A DNA stretch of 64,000 nucleotides from Blastococcus tunisiensis (GTDB taxonomy: Bacteria; Actinomycetota; Actinomycetes; Mycobacteriales; Geodermatophilaceae): contig NZ_FOND01000012.1 in assembly GCF_900112815.1 (NCBI RefSeq), positions 1-64,000 on the forward strand, in the 5' to 3' direction. The notes under the pieces are model-generated. The model was not told the origin of the DNA. It saw only the letters and a program-made list of their open reading frames with translations, and did not search any database. Position numbers and translations under genes: made by a program. Positions 6,865 through 16,052 of this stretch are shown piece by piece. Numbering within the stretch: position 1 is the first letter of the stretch; each line of letters starts with the position of its first letter.

Positions 6865-7443
6865 AACGACGACGTCGGCGTACCCCTCGGTTATCAGCGA
6901 ATCACGTGGACGTTCACTCTCAGGGTCCTCGACCGGGCCTCCCCATGATCGTGATGTCCAAGGCCTCTCGTCGGCGCCGACGTCCTCCATAACACGCCCG
7001 AACGGCTTCTGAAGGACCTCGGTGTAGTAGACCGAGTTGATCGTGGCGTCATCGACGATGTCTTGCAGTAACCCGGGTCTTCGTCCAGCCGCCGGTGATC
7101 ATCGGGATACGACCGGGTAATGGGCCGATAGGAGTGCCCGCACCGGTCCGGTGATGAGGGATTGGCGTCGCCGGACGACGGCGTCGTGGACGACCGCGGC
7201 CTAGAGGGCGGGCTCGGCTCAAGAAGGCACTGCGGATCACTGCGAACTTGGCGACTGTGGATTGAGGGGCCAGCCCCTGCAAGGCGCGCAGTATTAGGCG
7301 AGGAGAAAGACGATCGACCAGACCTGAGTGGCGTCCACCCCAGGGAGGTGGAGCGGACTCGGGCCCCTTTCCCTCAGGACGGGCCGCACGCCCAGTCTTG
7401 CCATTCTCGACGGTCTTCTTGCCCGTCACCGCAAGGACAACCC
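6865..7443. other. Gap with no intact gene; possible coding remnant
   Basis: I see no complete gene. On the minus strand between about 7080 and 6865 an open stretch reads LLQDIVDDATINSVYYTEV and on through VLQKPFGRVMEDVG to DSLITEGYADVVVSIV, which has the acidic, varied composition of protein, unlike the other frames. It lacks a good start or ribosome site and may be the end of a degraded gene. The part 7100-7443 has only Arg/Pro-rich frames. It lies directly downstream of the Gabija helicase gene, so a transcription terminator may be here, but I see no strong hairpin. Confidence 0.3.
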
Positions 7444-9171
7444 TCAGTCAATTAGGCCGACGGCGTCCGATGGCCGAACGATGAAGACCCGGTGCCGAGC
7501 GCGGGTTATGGCTACCCTGAGAAGGCGCCGAGACTCCGACATCTTCTCGGGCGTCGCACGCTCGGGGAGCCAGACCCCTTGATACCTGTCCTCGACCATG
7601 ACGACACCGTCGAACTCGCGCCCCTTCGACTTATGCATGCTCATGAGAGTCACTGGGGCCGGCGGCTCGACTCTCCCTTGCAGAACTTCCTCTTCCAAGA
7701 CACTACGAACGGTAGAAGAAGCGAGCGAGTAGGCGTCCTCTCCGTTCCAGGAGTCCCCGAGCGCCCAAGCCATCGAGTCACTCGCGCGTCCGACTTTGAT
7801 GAAGCGAGCAGCCTTGCCTACCTCATTTAGCTCCTGAGAGCCGCTGAACAAGGACCGCACCTTCATCCAGTCTATGACTGGACTCCCGCGCAATCGATAG
7901 CCGTTGTCATAGACGGCGCTCAGAATCTTCGCGGACTTTGCCGCCGGCCGCGCCCCTCGCTGCAGGGCGTCTACAGACCGATCCAGAGTCTCGGCAGCGC
8001 CCTTGGCTCCTAGTACGCCGTTCGCATACTTCGCCCGGTAAAAGCCGGCCATGTGCGAAAGAGTCAGGCAGATCGCCGGAAGGCGGTCGAGCCGCGGCCA
8101 CTCAAGAAGGGAGGCGACCGCGACACCTGCCGCAGCCGACAGAGCGGCGTCCCACTGTAGGTCATGAGGAATCGGAGGAAGAACTCCGTTGGACGTCGGG
8201 ACCGCAAACAGGATCTTGTCAGAGATGCGGTTGACAATGCCGTTCGTACTCGCCAGAACCGCGACAGTACCGGCCGAGATCCCAGCGTCCACGAGTTCCT
8301 TCCGGAGTGAGACTGTTACGGCGTGGGCGGCATATTCTACCGGGATATGGGAGGCGTAGTTGAAGTGCTTCACTCCGGGGATCGAGTGTTCGTCGATGGG
8401 GCGATTCCGGAGTACGGCGTTCGCATAGTCAAGAATACCGCCAATGGGACTACGGAAGTTCTCTGCCGACAGATCGAAGCGGATTGGACTCAGGGCCGCG
8501 ATGGCCCGGGGGATGCGTTCAGGGACGACACCCTCGATATGATCGAAGATTCGTTGGTCGGGGTCTGCGAGGAGGATGACCGTCGATTCAACCGCAAGAG
8601 CCTCTATGACGCGCCACTGGTCTTCATTGGTGTCCTGAAACTCATCAACTATAACGATCGGGTAGGTGTCGCTGTACAGGGACCGCGTAGCTCGTGAGCG
8701 AGCGAAGAGGTCAGCTACGCCGCTCGCAAGAAGGTCGAACACATACAGCCCCTCGCGGGTAGCCAACCTGAGCTTTTCCGCAGCCCAATCGCTCCCGGTG
8801 TGGACGGCCCTCAACTGCAGCTCCTGAGCGGGAGATATGAATTGGATCGACCTCCCGCTCAAACTACGGCCGTGGGTACGAAGGATTTCCAGGAAGAAGG
8901 AGTGAAAGGTTCGCACCTCGACGCGCTCGCTCTGTGCATGGGTGAGGACGCCCCCCGCACGGTCGAGTACTTGACGCACTGCAGCCCGTGAGAAGCTAAG
9001 AAAAAGAACCTTCTGTTCGAGCTCCAGTGCCGGCAAGGCGCGGCTAGCCTTGACGAGGGCGATGCTTGTTTTTCCGCAACCGGGGCCGCCTTCAATGAGC
9101 AGGTGCCCCGCCTCACTCAGGATGCTCCGCCGCTGGTCATCAAGTTCCACTGGCCGCCGCCTTCCCAGCAT
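7444..9171 (-). CDS. gajB: Gabija protein GajB, UvrD/Rep-like helicase
   Basis: 575 residues, an SF1 helicase with the motif set in order: Q-like DDQRRSIL, Walker A GGPGCGKTS (28-36), Ia FSRAAV, Walker B IVDEFQDT (174-181), III LADPDQRIF, IV ENFRSP, V SMHKSKGREFDGVV and VI LRVAITRARHRVFI. In Gabija the UvrD-like GajB acts with the GajA nuclease complex on invading phage DNA. The gene starts inside the end of gajA (32-bp overlap), the canonical gajA-gajB order. GC content and codon use (ATA, AGG and CTC mixed) look lower than in the chromosome to the right, suggesting transfer. UvrD-like helicases alone are common; the OLD nuclease partner makes the assignment. Confidence 0.85.
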   Translation of the reverse strand: MLGRRRPVELDDQRRSILSEAGHLLIEGGPGCGKTSIALVKASRALPALELEQKVLFLSFSRAAVRQVLDRAGGVLTHAQSERVEVRTFHSFFLEILRTHGRSLSGRSIQFISPAQELQLRAVHTGSDWAAEKLRLATREGLYVFDLLASGVADLFARSRATRSLYSDTYPIVIVDEFQDTNEDQWRVIEALAVESTVILLADPDQRIFDHIEGVVPERIPRAIAALSPIRFDLSAENFRSPIGGILDYANAVLRNRPIDEHSIPGVKHFNYASHIPVEYAAHAVTVSLRKELVDAGISAGTVAVLASTNGIVNRISDKILFAVPTSNGVLPPIPHDLQWDAALSAAAGVAVASLLEWPRLDRLPAICLTLSHMAGFYRAKYANGVLGAKGAAETLDRSVDALQRGARPAAKSAKILSAVYDNGYRLRGSPVIDWMKVRSLFSGSQELNEVGKAARFIKVGRASDSMAWALGDSWNGEDAYSLASSTVRSVLEEEVLQGRVEPPAPVTLMSMHKSKGREFDGVVMVEDRYQGVWLPERATPEKMSESRRLLRVAITRARHRVFIVRPSDAVGLID

Positions 9172-11032
9172 CTGCGGGGATAAGGCCCTTCATGCGCAGA
9201 TCCGCGTCGACTGCTAGGAGGAACTCAACAAGCGTGCGAGGTAACTCGGAAACGTCGCTGCAGTGACTGATTAAGGCGGCGGCGTATCCACTATGACCCT
9301 TTCGTCCCTTCAGAACATCTTTGAGCTGAGTTCGAACGATCGAGTCGCCTGCTGAGGCGTCGAGCGTTCCGCACGCGCTCGGGTAGTCGTCCCGCTGTTC
9401 GGCGTCGGCGAGGAAGCGCCGTTGAGCCGGAATGGCAACTTCCGCCGCAAGTAGTTCCTCAACACCGGTGTAGGGAACCTCGAGGTAGAGGTCGAACGCC
9501 CGGCTCATGGCTACAAGGTCGGGCCCCAGCGGCTTCTTTGGCTGATCGTGAATGCCATACACAGGCTTGTTTAGCCCGGCGAATATGGGGGCGAACGTGG
9601 GCACGGAAACATCATTCTGTGCGTCGAAGAAGCTTATACCGGCCATGTCCGGATGGTAATACGAGACGGTCTCGTCTACATCCATGGCGTCCGCGATTCT
9701 AGGTAGTAGATTCCACTCAGTAGCCCCCTCAACGACAATCACCGCGTTCGCAAGTAGAGCCTCAGCAAACTGTCGCTTATTGTCGGTGTACTTCTTGGCC
9801 TTCGTATCGGCCGGCAACGTCACCCGTGTGGCCGCCAGAACTCCACCGGAATCCCGAGAGAGAGCCATGACCTGCCTCGGCTGGAAGCGCTCGATCACGT
9901 AAGGCGAGTGGCTCGTGACGATGACCTGCGTCATGTTCCGCATTACAAAGTCCACGAGCCGCCTTTGCGCATGGGGAGGAAGCGCAATCTCCGGCTCCTC
10001 CATGGCAAAGATGACGTGCTGATGGCCGCGCAACTCCGCAATGTACGTCAGCAAGGCAAACACCATGAGATTCAATGTTCCGGTGCTCAAGCGATCAAAG
10101 GGAACGGCATGAGAGCTGGGCTGCCCAGCTACATGGAGGCGAAGCGTCTCCCGGAGATGTTCGCGAGTCAGGTCAGTCATCAGGATGTCAACCGGGGCCG
10201 AAGACGAGCCCAAGCTGATGAACCTTGCCATGCGGCGTTGAAGTTCGTCCCTGACGGTCGCTAGCCCAGAGCCATCGTCGGTTAGGTCGGCCGCTGTAGC
10301 CTTGGAAATTATGTCTTCCCAGACGGACGACGAGGCGGTGGCCTCGAGGCGCATGATGGTGTCCACGAGCGAGCCCCGCTGTAGCGAAAGCGCGCGCGAG
10401 CCTGTGCGATTCGGCCGGAGGTACAGAAAGCCACAATACTGCTTGTCAGCCCGCGAAAAGCGTGCGAGACCCGCTCCGAGCTCTTCAAAGTCGTCCACTG
10501 GCGCGCTCGTGATGGGCTCGGGATGGGCAAAAAAGGTTGCCCCCTCGAAATCGTCGTCCGGCTGATTGTACCGACCAAGGAAGAGGACGGGTAACGCCCA
10601 TACCGCGGCGTCGTCCTCCGGATCCGTAGGTAGCTCCGCCGTCCGTGATGATTCCGTCTCGGCCGCCTCTGTTACATCCGAGCCGTCAAGATCGGGTGAC
10701 TCAACGAGGTCGCTGTACGCATTTAGCTCCGCGTCCCAAGGCCTGAGGTGGGATCTGAAACGGCGCCTTGCTTCGCGGCTAAGGTCGGTCAGTATGACCT
10801 CGATGCGAACTCGATCGTGGTCACCGCCCACATACTTGCTCGCATAGAAGTCATGTTCGTCGATCACAGGCCGGCGCGACGTCCGCTCGGGGCCCAAGGC
10901 GAGGTCGAGGGCTTCGCAGACAGTGGACTTCCCAGCGCTGTTGGTACCGACGAGAAGCGCGTGTCCCTCAAATTTCAACTCGGCAAGTGCAACGCCCCGG
11001 AAGTGCTCGATCTTCAGGAATGCGATGCGCAT
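9140..11032 (-). CDS. gajA: Gabija protein GajA, OLD-family ATPase/TOPRIM nuclease
   Basis: 630 residues. An ABC-type ATPase half has Walker A GTNSAGKST (29-37), signature LSTGTLN (315-321), Walker B VIFAMEEPE (340-348) and the switch His in VTSHSPYV (about 375). A TOPRIM half follows with its Glu in IVVEGATEW (about 435) and an Asp in YGIHDQ (about 495). This is the class 2 OLD architecture, in which the next gene is a UvrD-like helicase, as here. GajA is a sequence-specific DNA nicking endonuclease held off by nucleotides and released on phage infection; that mechanism is from the family. GajA is usually about 580 residues; the acidic linker near residues 105-140 may account for the extra length. 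Confidence 0.85.
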   Translation of the reverse strand: MRIAFLKIEHFRGVALAELKFEGHALLVGTNSAGKSTVCEALDLALGPERTSRRPVIDEHDFYASKYVGGDHDRVRIEVILTDLSREARRRFRSHLRPWDAELNAYSDLVESPDLDGSDVTEAAETESSRTAELPTDPEDDAAVWALPVLFLGRYNQPDDDFEGATFFAHPEPITSAPVDDFEELGAGLARFSRADKQYCGFLYLRPNRTGSRALSLQRGSLVDTIMRLEATASSSVWEDIISKATAADLTDDGSGLATVRDELQRRMARFISLGSSSAPVDILMTDLTREHLRETLRLHVAGQPSSHAVPFDRLSTGTLNLMVFALLTYIAELRGHQHVIFAMEEPEIALPPHAQRRLVDFVMRNMTQVIVTSHSPYVIERFQPRQVMALSRDSGGVLAATRVTLPADTKAKKYTDNKRQFAEALLANAVIVVEGATEWNLLPRIADAMDVDETVSYYHPDMAGISFFDAQNDVSVPTFAPIFAGLNKPVYGIHDQPKKPLGPDLVAMSRAFDLYLEVPYTGVEELLAAEVAIPAQRRFLADAEQRDDYPSACGTLDASAGDSIVRTQLKDVLKGRKGHSGYAAALISHCSDVSELPRTLVEFLLAVDADLRMKGLIPADAGKAAASGT

Positions 11033-11183
11033 GACAATCCCCCGTGAGTGCGTTGAGTTCGATGTCTTAACTCCGGTTTCGTGTTGCTCCGTGGTTTGTG
11101 GGCGAGCCAGGCTCCGACCGTCCGCATTGCGAAGTAAATGTAGGGAAGTACTCGCGGAGCAGCCGCTGGTGGCGCTCGACGGA

Positions 11184-13973
11184 CTACCCCACCCGTCGCC
11201 GTCGCGGGACCGCTATCCCCACGCCAGGCAGCGAATCCGCGTTCGTCAGCTTCGCGTACCGCTCGAAAAGCGCGTGCAGCCGCGCCGCGTCACCCACGTA
11301 CCGGGCCCGGCCGTACGCCGTGTCCACCGCCCGATCCAGCTGTTGATGGGCTCGCACCAACCCCGAGGGCATCGCGAGCGGGTCGTACAGCACCCCCAGC
11401 GACGACTCCGGGTGCACTGCCCGCGCGTCCAGCACGCCCTGCGCCGCCTCCATGACCGCCGCGTCCCGCCGGCCACCGTCGTGATCAGGGAACGGGAACG
11501 CGTTGTAGACCAGTCCAGGCGCCAAACTGATGTCCGACTTCATCCGTCCGGCGATCGTGCCCACCCACGCCATCCACATCCGCGACTGCAGCACGCCGAA
11601 CACCCACAGATCCGCGCCTTCGATCGTTATCAGCTTGTTCCCCGCGATGATGTCCGCCTCGAGGAACCCGGCCGGCACGTACGGCCGCCGCTCACTGCTC
11701 ACCTCCGGCAACGCCAGGTACCGCGAGCTCGGCTGCCGGATCTGGTTGAACAGAGCCGGCGTCGCCGCCTGCTGCTGCACCGCGACCGTCTTCGTATCCA
11801 GCCGCGCCTGCCGCACGACCTGCAGCCGCTCACGCAGCACCCGCGACGCCCGCAGGTCACCCGGGTCTGCGTCGACGAGCCACAGGCACCACCGGGGCTC
11901 GTCCCACAGGAACTCCGTCGCCTGCCGGTACGGCCGCAGGTACTTCGCCGCGAGAGGGTCCGCCCGCACCTCGTCAATGGCCTCCGGCTCCACGATCAGG
12001 CCGCCGCCGTCCCACGGCTTGTTCCCCTGCACGGCCGGAGGGAGCCCGGCGAGCAGCGGTTGCCTCCGCTGCGCGGGAAACACGTTCACGCCGTCGGCCA
12101 GGTACCAATTCAGATGCGGGGGCGTGCTGACCTCACCCTCGGACGTCTTCGCCGTCGGGTAGTCGACGAGCAGCTTGCGGCCCGGCTGCTGCCCGTAGGC
12201 GAACCCGATGATGACCACGTGCACGTGGGCCTTGCCGCGGGCCTCGCTCGTCCACTCGAACGTGCGGTGCGCGAACAGCAGGTCGAACCCTGCGTCACGG
12301 AGCGCCGGCCCAAGCGACCGCGCTTGCTCGCCCTGCGTGATCGAATTCGTCGAAACGAACGCCGCCCGGACCGAGGTGCCCTGCATGTACCCGATCGCCT
12401 TCGCGTACCAGCACGCGACGTAGTCCAGTCGCCCCGACCGGCCGACCGTCACCGGTGCCTCAGTGAAGACGAGTCTGTTGTCTTCCTGCTGTTCGGCGGT
12501 CATCCACGACATGCCGTGGAACGGCGGATTCCCAAACAGGTACGTTGCCTGCCGCGCCGGCAGCACGTCGTTCCAGTCGACGCGCAGCGCGTTCCCGATC
12601 GTGATGTGCGCGCTGTCTCGGATGGGGAACCGCGCGTAGTACTGGCCGAACGCCGCGGACAGTTCGAGGTTCGCCAGGTGGTCGACCAAGTAGATCGCGG
12701 TCTCCGCGATGCGTGCGGGGAACTCCTCGATCTCGATGCCGTAGAACTGCCCGACCCGCACCTTCGACTCGATCTGCACGTCGATGGTGAGCTCGGCGGT
12801 CGATCCGCGTTCCCGTCCCCGAATCTGCTTGAGGCAGTCCAGTTCGAGTCGGCGGACCTCCCGGTACGCGATGACCAGGAAGTTTCCGCACCCGGCTGCC
12901 GGGTCGAACCAGGTCAGCTCGGCGAGCTTGTCGCGGAACCGGCGCAGCGCGGGCAGCGTCGTCGCCGCGTCCAGCTCGGCCCGCAGGTCGTTAAGGAACA
13001 GCGGCTCGATCGTGCGGAGGATGTTCTGCTCAGTCGTGTAGTGCGCGCCGAGGTTCCGCCGTTCGGCGGGCTCCATCACGTTTTGGAACAGCGACCCGAA
13101 GATGGCGGGGCTGATCTTCGACCAGTCGAACCGCGCCGCCTGCAACAGCCGCTCCCGCATCGTGCGCGTACATGCGGGGATTGGGAGGGTCTCGGCGAAC
13201 AGGCCGCCATTGATGTACTCGAACCTGGCCAGGTCGTCATCGAGGTTCGTCGAGCGGCGCTCCTTGGGCGTGTCCAACACCTGGAACAGGTGCACGAGCG
13301 CCGGCCCGAGGTCGTGCCCGTCGACGGCAGTCTTCAACAGCAGGTAGTCGTAGAAGTGCCCGGTCTCCCACACTTGCGTGTCGTCGGCGAACAGGATGAA
13401 CACCAGGCGGACCAGCAGCACCCGCAGCGCATGCCCCTCGTAGCCGCTCTCGCGGAGCGCGTCGTGCAGCAGTGCGAGCAGCTCGGTCGCCTTGAGGTTG
13501 ACGTCCTCTTCGGTCTCGTACTGCGTCATCTCCGCGTCGAGCATCGGGGCGAAGGTGCGCAGCCTGGCCGGGAGGTCCTCGAGGGAGAACTCGACCTCCT
13601 CACCGTTGAGCTGGTTGCGGACCCGGAAGCGGGCGAAGTCGGACACGACGACCAGCCGGGGAAGGTGCTCGGCGGGGATGGCTGGCAGGTAGTCCAGCGC
13701 CTGTTCCATTGCGGCGGTGAGGTCCGAGCCGCGGCTCTTGTGCTCGGCGGCGACGTAGCCGGGCCAGAACACGTCCATGAACCCACGGCCGCCCGTGGAA
13801 TGCCGGGTAGACAGGTGCTCAAACACGGCGACGCGGCGGCGGTCGATTCCGAAGATCCCGAACCACTCGTTCCAGAACGAGTCCTTTTCGGCGCGTTCGC
13901 GGGTCTCGTCGCGCCACTCGGTGGCGAAGCGGGTTGCGGCCCCGCGCATCTCCTGCCATGAGCGGGTTCGCAT
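11184..13973 (-). CDS. MmeI-like bifunctional restriction-modification enzyme (type IIL)
   Basis: 929 residues from the ATG at 13973, which has a clear aaggag ribosome site; the open frame continues upstream without one. The N-terminal nuclease has D67-x9-E77-x-K79 (MDVFWPG...EHKS), the same D-x9-ExK spacing known in MmeI. A helical connector follows, then an N6-adenine methyltransferase with motif I DPAAGCGNF (357-365) and motif IV NPPF (482-485), and a target-recognition region before the C-terminal helices. Such single-chain enzymes methylate one strand of an asymmetric site and cut about 20 bases away. It is self-sufficient, so no separate subunit is expected. Specificity cannot be read from the sequence by eye. 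Confidence 0.8.
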   Translation of the reverse strand: MRTRSWQEMRGAATRFATEWRDETRERAEKDSFWNEWFGIFGIDRRRVAVFEHLSTRHSTGGRGFMDVFWPGYVAAEHKSRGSDLTAAMEQALDYLPAIPAEHLPRLVVVSDFARFRVRNQLNGEEVEFSLEDLPARLRTFAPMLDAEMTQYETEEDVNLKATELLALLHDALRESGYEGHALRVLLVRLVFILFADDTQVWETGHFYDYLLLKTAVDGHDLGPALVHLFQVLDTPKERRSTNLDDDLARFEYINGGLFAETLPIPACTRTMRERLLQAARFDWSKISPAIFGSLFQNVMEPAERRNLGAHYTTEQNILRTIEPLFLNDLRAELDAATTLPALRRFRDKLAELTWFDPAAGCGNFLVIAYREVRRLELDCLKQIRGRERGSTAELTIDVQIESKVRVGQFYGIEIEEFPARIAETAIYLVDHLANLELSAAFGQYYARFPIRDSAHITIGNALRVDWNDVLPARQATYLFGNPPFHGMSWMTAEQQEDNRLVFTEAPVTVGRSGRLDYVACWYAKAIGYMQGTSVRAAFVSTNSITQGEQARSLGPALRDAGFDLLFAHRTFEWTSEARGKAHVHVVIIGFAYGQQPGRKLLVDYPTAKTSEGEVSTPPHLNWYLADGVNVFPAQRRQPLLAGLPPAVQGNKPWDGGGLIVEPEAIDEVRADPLAAKYLRPYRQATEFLWDEPRWCLWLVDADPGDLRASRVLRERLQVVRQARLDTKTVAVQQQAATPALFNQIRQPSSRYLALPEVSSERRPYVPAGFLEADIIAGNKLITIEGADLWVFGVLQSRMWMAWVGTIAGRMKSDISLAPGLVYNAFPFPDHDGGRRDAAVMEAAQGVLDARAVHPESSLGVLYDPLAMPSGLVRAHQQLDRAVDTAYGRARYVGDAARLHALFERYAKLTNADSLPGVGIAVPRRRRVG

Positions 13974-14386
13974 GCGGAACTCCTTCGTCCTGTGGGCGGG
14001 TTGTCGCCGAGGGTAGATGCCGCCCACATGCACGGGCGCCGGGCTCGCGCGACGAAAAGTTGGCCGCGCGACCGGCGACAGCTCCCCGCAAGCGATAAGG
14101 GTGTAGGCGGCAACTTCGACGGAGAGTGCGCGAAGGTCACTCTCTTTTGAGAACGGGATGCCGCAGCCGACGCTGGTGAGCGGCCCCCGGTCGGTCTGCA
14201 TCTGCGCCGACCATGTCGAGTGGTAGCCGCAGGCGCCGGCCGTCGATGCGCTGCTCACGACCTCATCCTTCCCCGGGTTCCGCAGTGTGGAGGAAGAGAC
14301 GGCAGTGCGGGCTTCACCAACCGCAAAGCACGGACTTCCGCACCGAGGACCACACCTTGCTGCCGAGCCCAGGACGCCTGAACAGG
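13974..14386. other. Intergenic region upstream of the MmeI-like gene
   Basis: About 410 bp. The methyltransferase frame stays open to 14258 on the minus strand, but the residues before the chosen start look non-coding and the ribosome site lies at the downstream ATG. The remainder, 14259-14386, is the 3' spacer of the HTH-protein gene, which points the same way. No repeat or strong hairpin seen. Confidence 0.4.
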
Positions 14387-15925
14387 TCAGCTGCCCTCAC
14401 CACTCTCGCCCGAGGACCCGGGCTGACGGACTTCAGCGTCCCCACTGCGGGAAGCACTAAGCGACTGCGCGATCCGACGCCAGGCCCGGATCGTCGCAAG
14501 CGCCTCCAGCAGCAATGCCAGACCTGCCAAAGCGCTCCGCGGCTGCCAGTCGTCGTTGATGTCCATGCCGGTACCAACCGCCCCTGTCCCAGCGGCGAAG
14601 CGCCATCCAGCGGGAAGGTCCACGAAGAGCGGATCGGCTCCCGGCCGGGCCTTCCGCATGGTCACTACCTGTCCTGACCCCACGCGCTGCCGCCGCCGCC
14701 ACGGGCCCCACACCAGTCGTATCGAACCGACATCGCTCCGCCCACCAGGGGACCTTGCCTGCAGCCAGATGGGCCCGACCCAGTAGTCCGGGAAGGTCAT
14801 CGCAGTGACCCATCGGGTGCCGCGCCGCCGAGACCTCAGCTCGGCCCCGATGGAGTCGAAGGTTCGCTCGATGCCGACCCTTCCGTCCGCTCGGTACGCC
14901 ATGTCCAGCCGGGGCAGCCAGTTTTCGGCGCGCGGCAGAGCGCCGAGCCGTTCCACCCTCTCCAGCGCCGCACGGGACAGGGTGGGTAGGCCGTCGTCCA
15001 TCTCGGAGACTCGTTGCGCCGCCCGATCATGTGAGTAGCCCCGGGCCATCCGCAAGGCTCGCAGCTGCTCGGGGCGCATCGTCAGTTGGCTGATAAGCCG
15101 GCCCTCCCGGTCAAACCGCACCTCTCCCGACGAGCCGTGGACGGAGACGTCAGCGCTGTCAAGAGCATGCTCCGGATTGTCGGTGGCCAGCACGACCCCG
15201 ATGTGCGGTCGGATGAGCTCCCAGCGGACGCCCAGGTCGCGCGCCCAGGACCGGACCTCGCCGAGAGGGTCTCTGAAAAGGCCGCCCGGTACCGGCAATC
15301 GACGCCGCGCTTCCTGGTTCGGTTCGTGCAGGTCCTGAGCCATGACTCGCACGATCCCGAGCCGAGAGGACACCTCAGCAGGAACGATGCCGGCGCCAAA
15401 ATCGGCCCAGGCGGGCGACGTCGTCGAGGCACGCAGTGGCGGGTTGTCCAGGGTGATCGGCAGCTGGATCAGTACGCCGCCAGAGCCGGCAGAGACGGCC
15501 GTACGGCCTCGCAGCGGTCCCCACGCGAGATCCACGGTGCAGTCCCAAGCACTACGGATCCAGAGCCACCCGGGCTTGCCGCCAATCCGATAGTTGTGCA
15601 TCCAGTCGCTTCGAGGCGGTAGGGCATCGCTCGAACCGACGGCCTGCCAGAGATCAACCAGAGCCCCGTCGGCCTGGAGCCTGGCGTCTATACGTGTGAC
15701 CTTCTCCAGCGGCTCGAAGACGCGCCGCCGACGAGCATTGAGCTCGCCGCGCTCCCATTCGGACAAGGCAGCGTCGCTCATCTTGGCGTGGCGTGCCACC
15801 GCGTCGAGTCCGAGCCCGCGGTAGACCCGCCATGCCCTCAGAATCGCTCCGCGTTGCGCGGCAGCAGCAGGGGGCTCCGGTTCCGTTTGCTCCTCGAGCC
15901 CGTCGGCACTCGGCTGGTCGCTCAT
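14387..15925 (-). CDS. Large protein with two XRE-type helix-turn-helix domains
   Basis: 512 residues from the ATG at 15925 (the frame opens at 15967). A first HTH_3/XRE motif lies near residues 27-60 (AWRVYRGLGLDAVARHAKMSDAALSEWERGEL). A second lies near 285-325 (RALRMARGYSHDRAAQRVSEM...LSRAALERVE). Each is followed by a similar tract (WMHNYRIGGKPGWLWIRSAWD versus TRWVTAMTFPDYWVGPIWLQA), so the protein may be an internal duplication of an HTH plus sensor unit. No membrane segment except a mildly hydrophobic LAGLALLLEALATI near the end. Divergent from the phospholipase gene at 16053, which it could regulate. Name and function are not known to me. Confidence 0.6.
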   Translation of the reverse strand: MSDQPSADGLEEQTEPEPPAAAAQRGAILRAWRVYRGLGLDAVARHAKMSDAALSEWERGELNARRRRVFEPLEKVTRIDARLQADGALVDLWQAVGSSDALPPRSDWMHNYRIGGKPGWLWIRSAWDCTVDLAWGPLRGRTAVSAGSGGVLIQLPITLDNPPLRASTTSPAWADFGAGIVPAEVSSRLGIVRVMAQDLHEPNQEARRRLPVPGGLFRDPLGEVRSWARDLGVRWELIRPHIGVVLATDNPEHALDSADVSVHGSSGEVRFDREGRLISQLTMRPEQLRALRMARGYSHDRAAQRVSEMDDGLPTLSRAALERVERLGALPRAENWLPRLDMAYRADGRVGIERTFDSIGAELRSRRRGTRWVTAMTFPDYWVGPIWLQARSPGGRSDVGSIRLVWGPWRRRQRVGSGQVVTMRKARPGADPLFVDLPAGWRFAAGTGAVGTGMDINDDWQPRSALAGLALLLEALATIRAWRRIAQSLSASRSGDAEVRQPGSSGESGEGS

Positions 15926-16052
15926 GGTGGCAGCCTGCGTCACCGAGACGGACGTCACCAGCTGCATTTTTCCGGGCTATCGCTCACTTCCCGACGTGTG
16001 AGGGCCGTCGGCTGCACGGTTGACCTGTCACAGCCACAGACAGGAGCCGGCC

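Noticed and set aside
9140-11032. Retron- or PARIS-linked OLD nuclease
   Set aside because: No reverse transcriptase or AriA/AriB-type partner; the downstream UvrD-like helicase with overlap is the Gabija arrangement.
10923-13961. Very long open frame on the plus strand opposite gajA and the MmeI-like gene
   Set aside because: Arg/His/Pro-rich translation with no motif; it is the antisense shadow of a GC-rich gene whose true frame shows nuclease and methyltransferase motifs.
13974-14258. 95-codon N-terminal extension of the MmeI-like protein
   Set aside because: No ribosome site, and residues do not resemble the family; aaggag precedes the ATG at 13973 and the nuclease triad then has MmeI-like positions.
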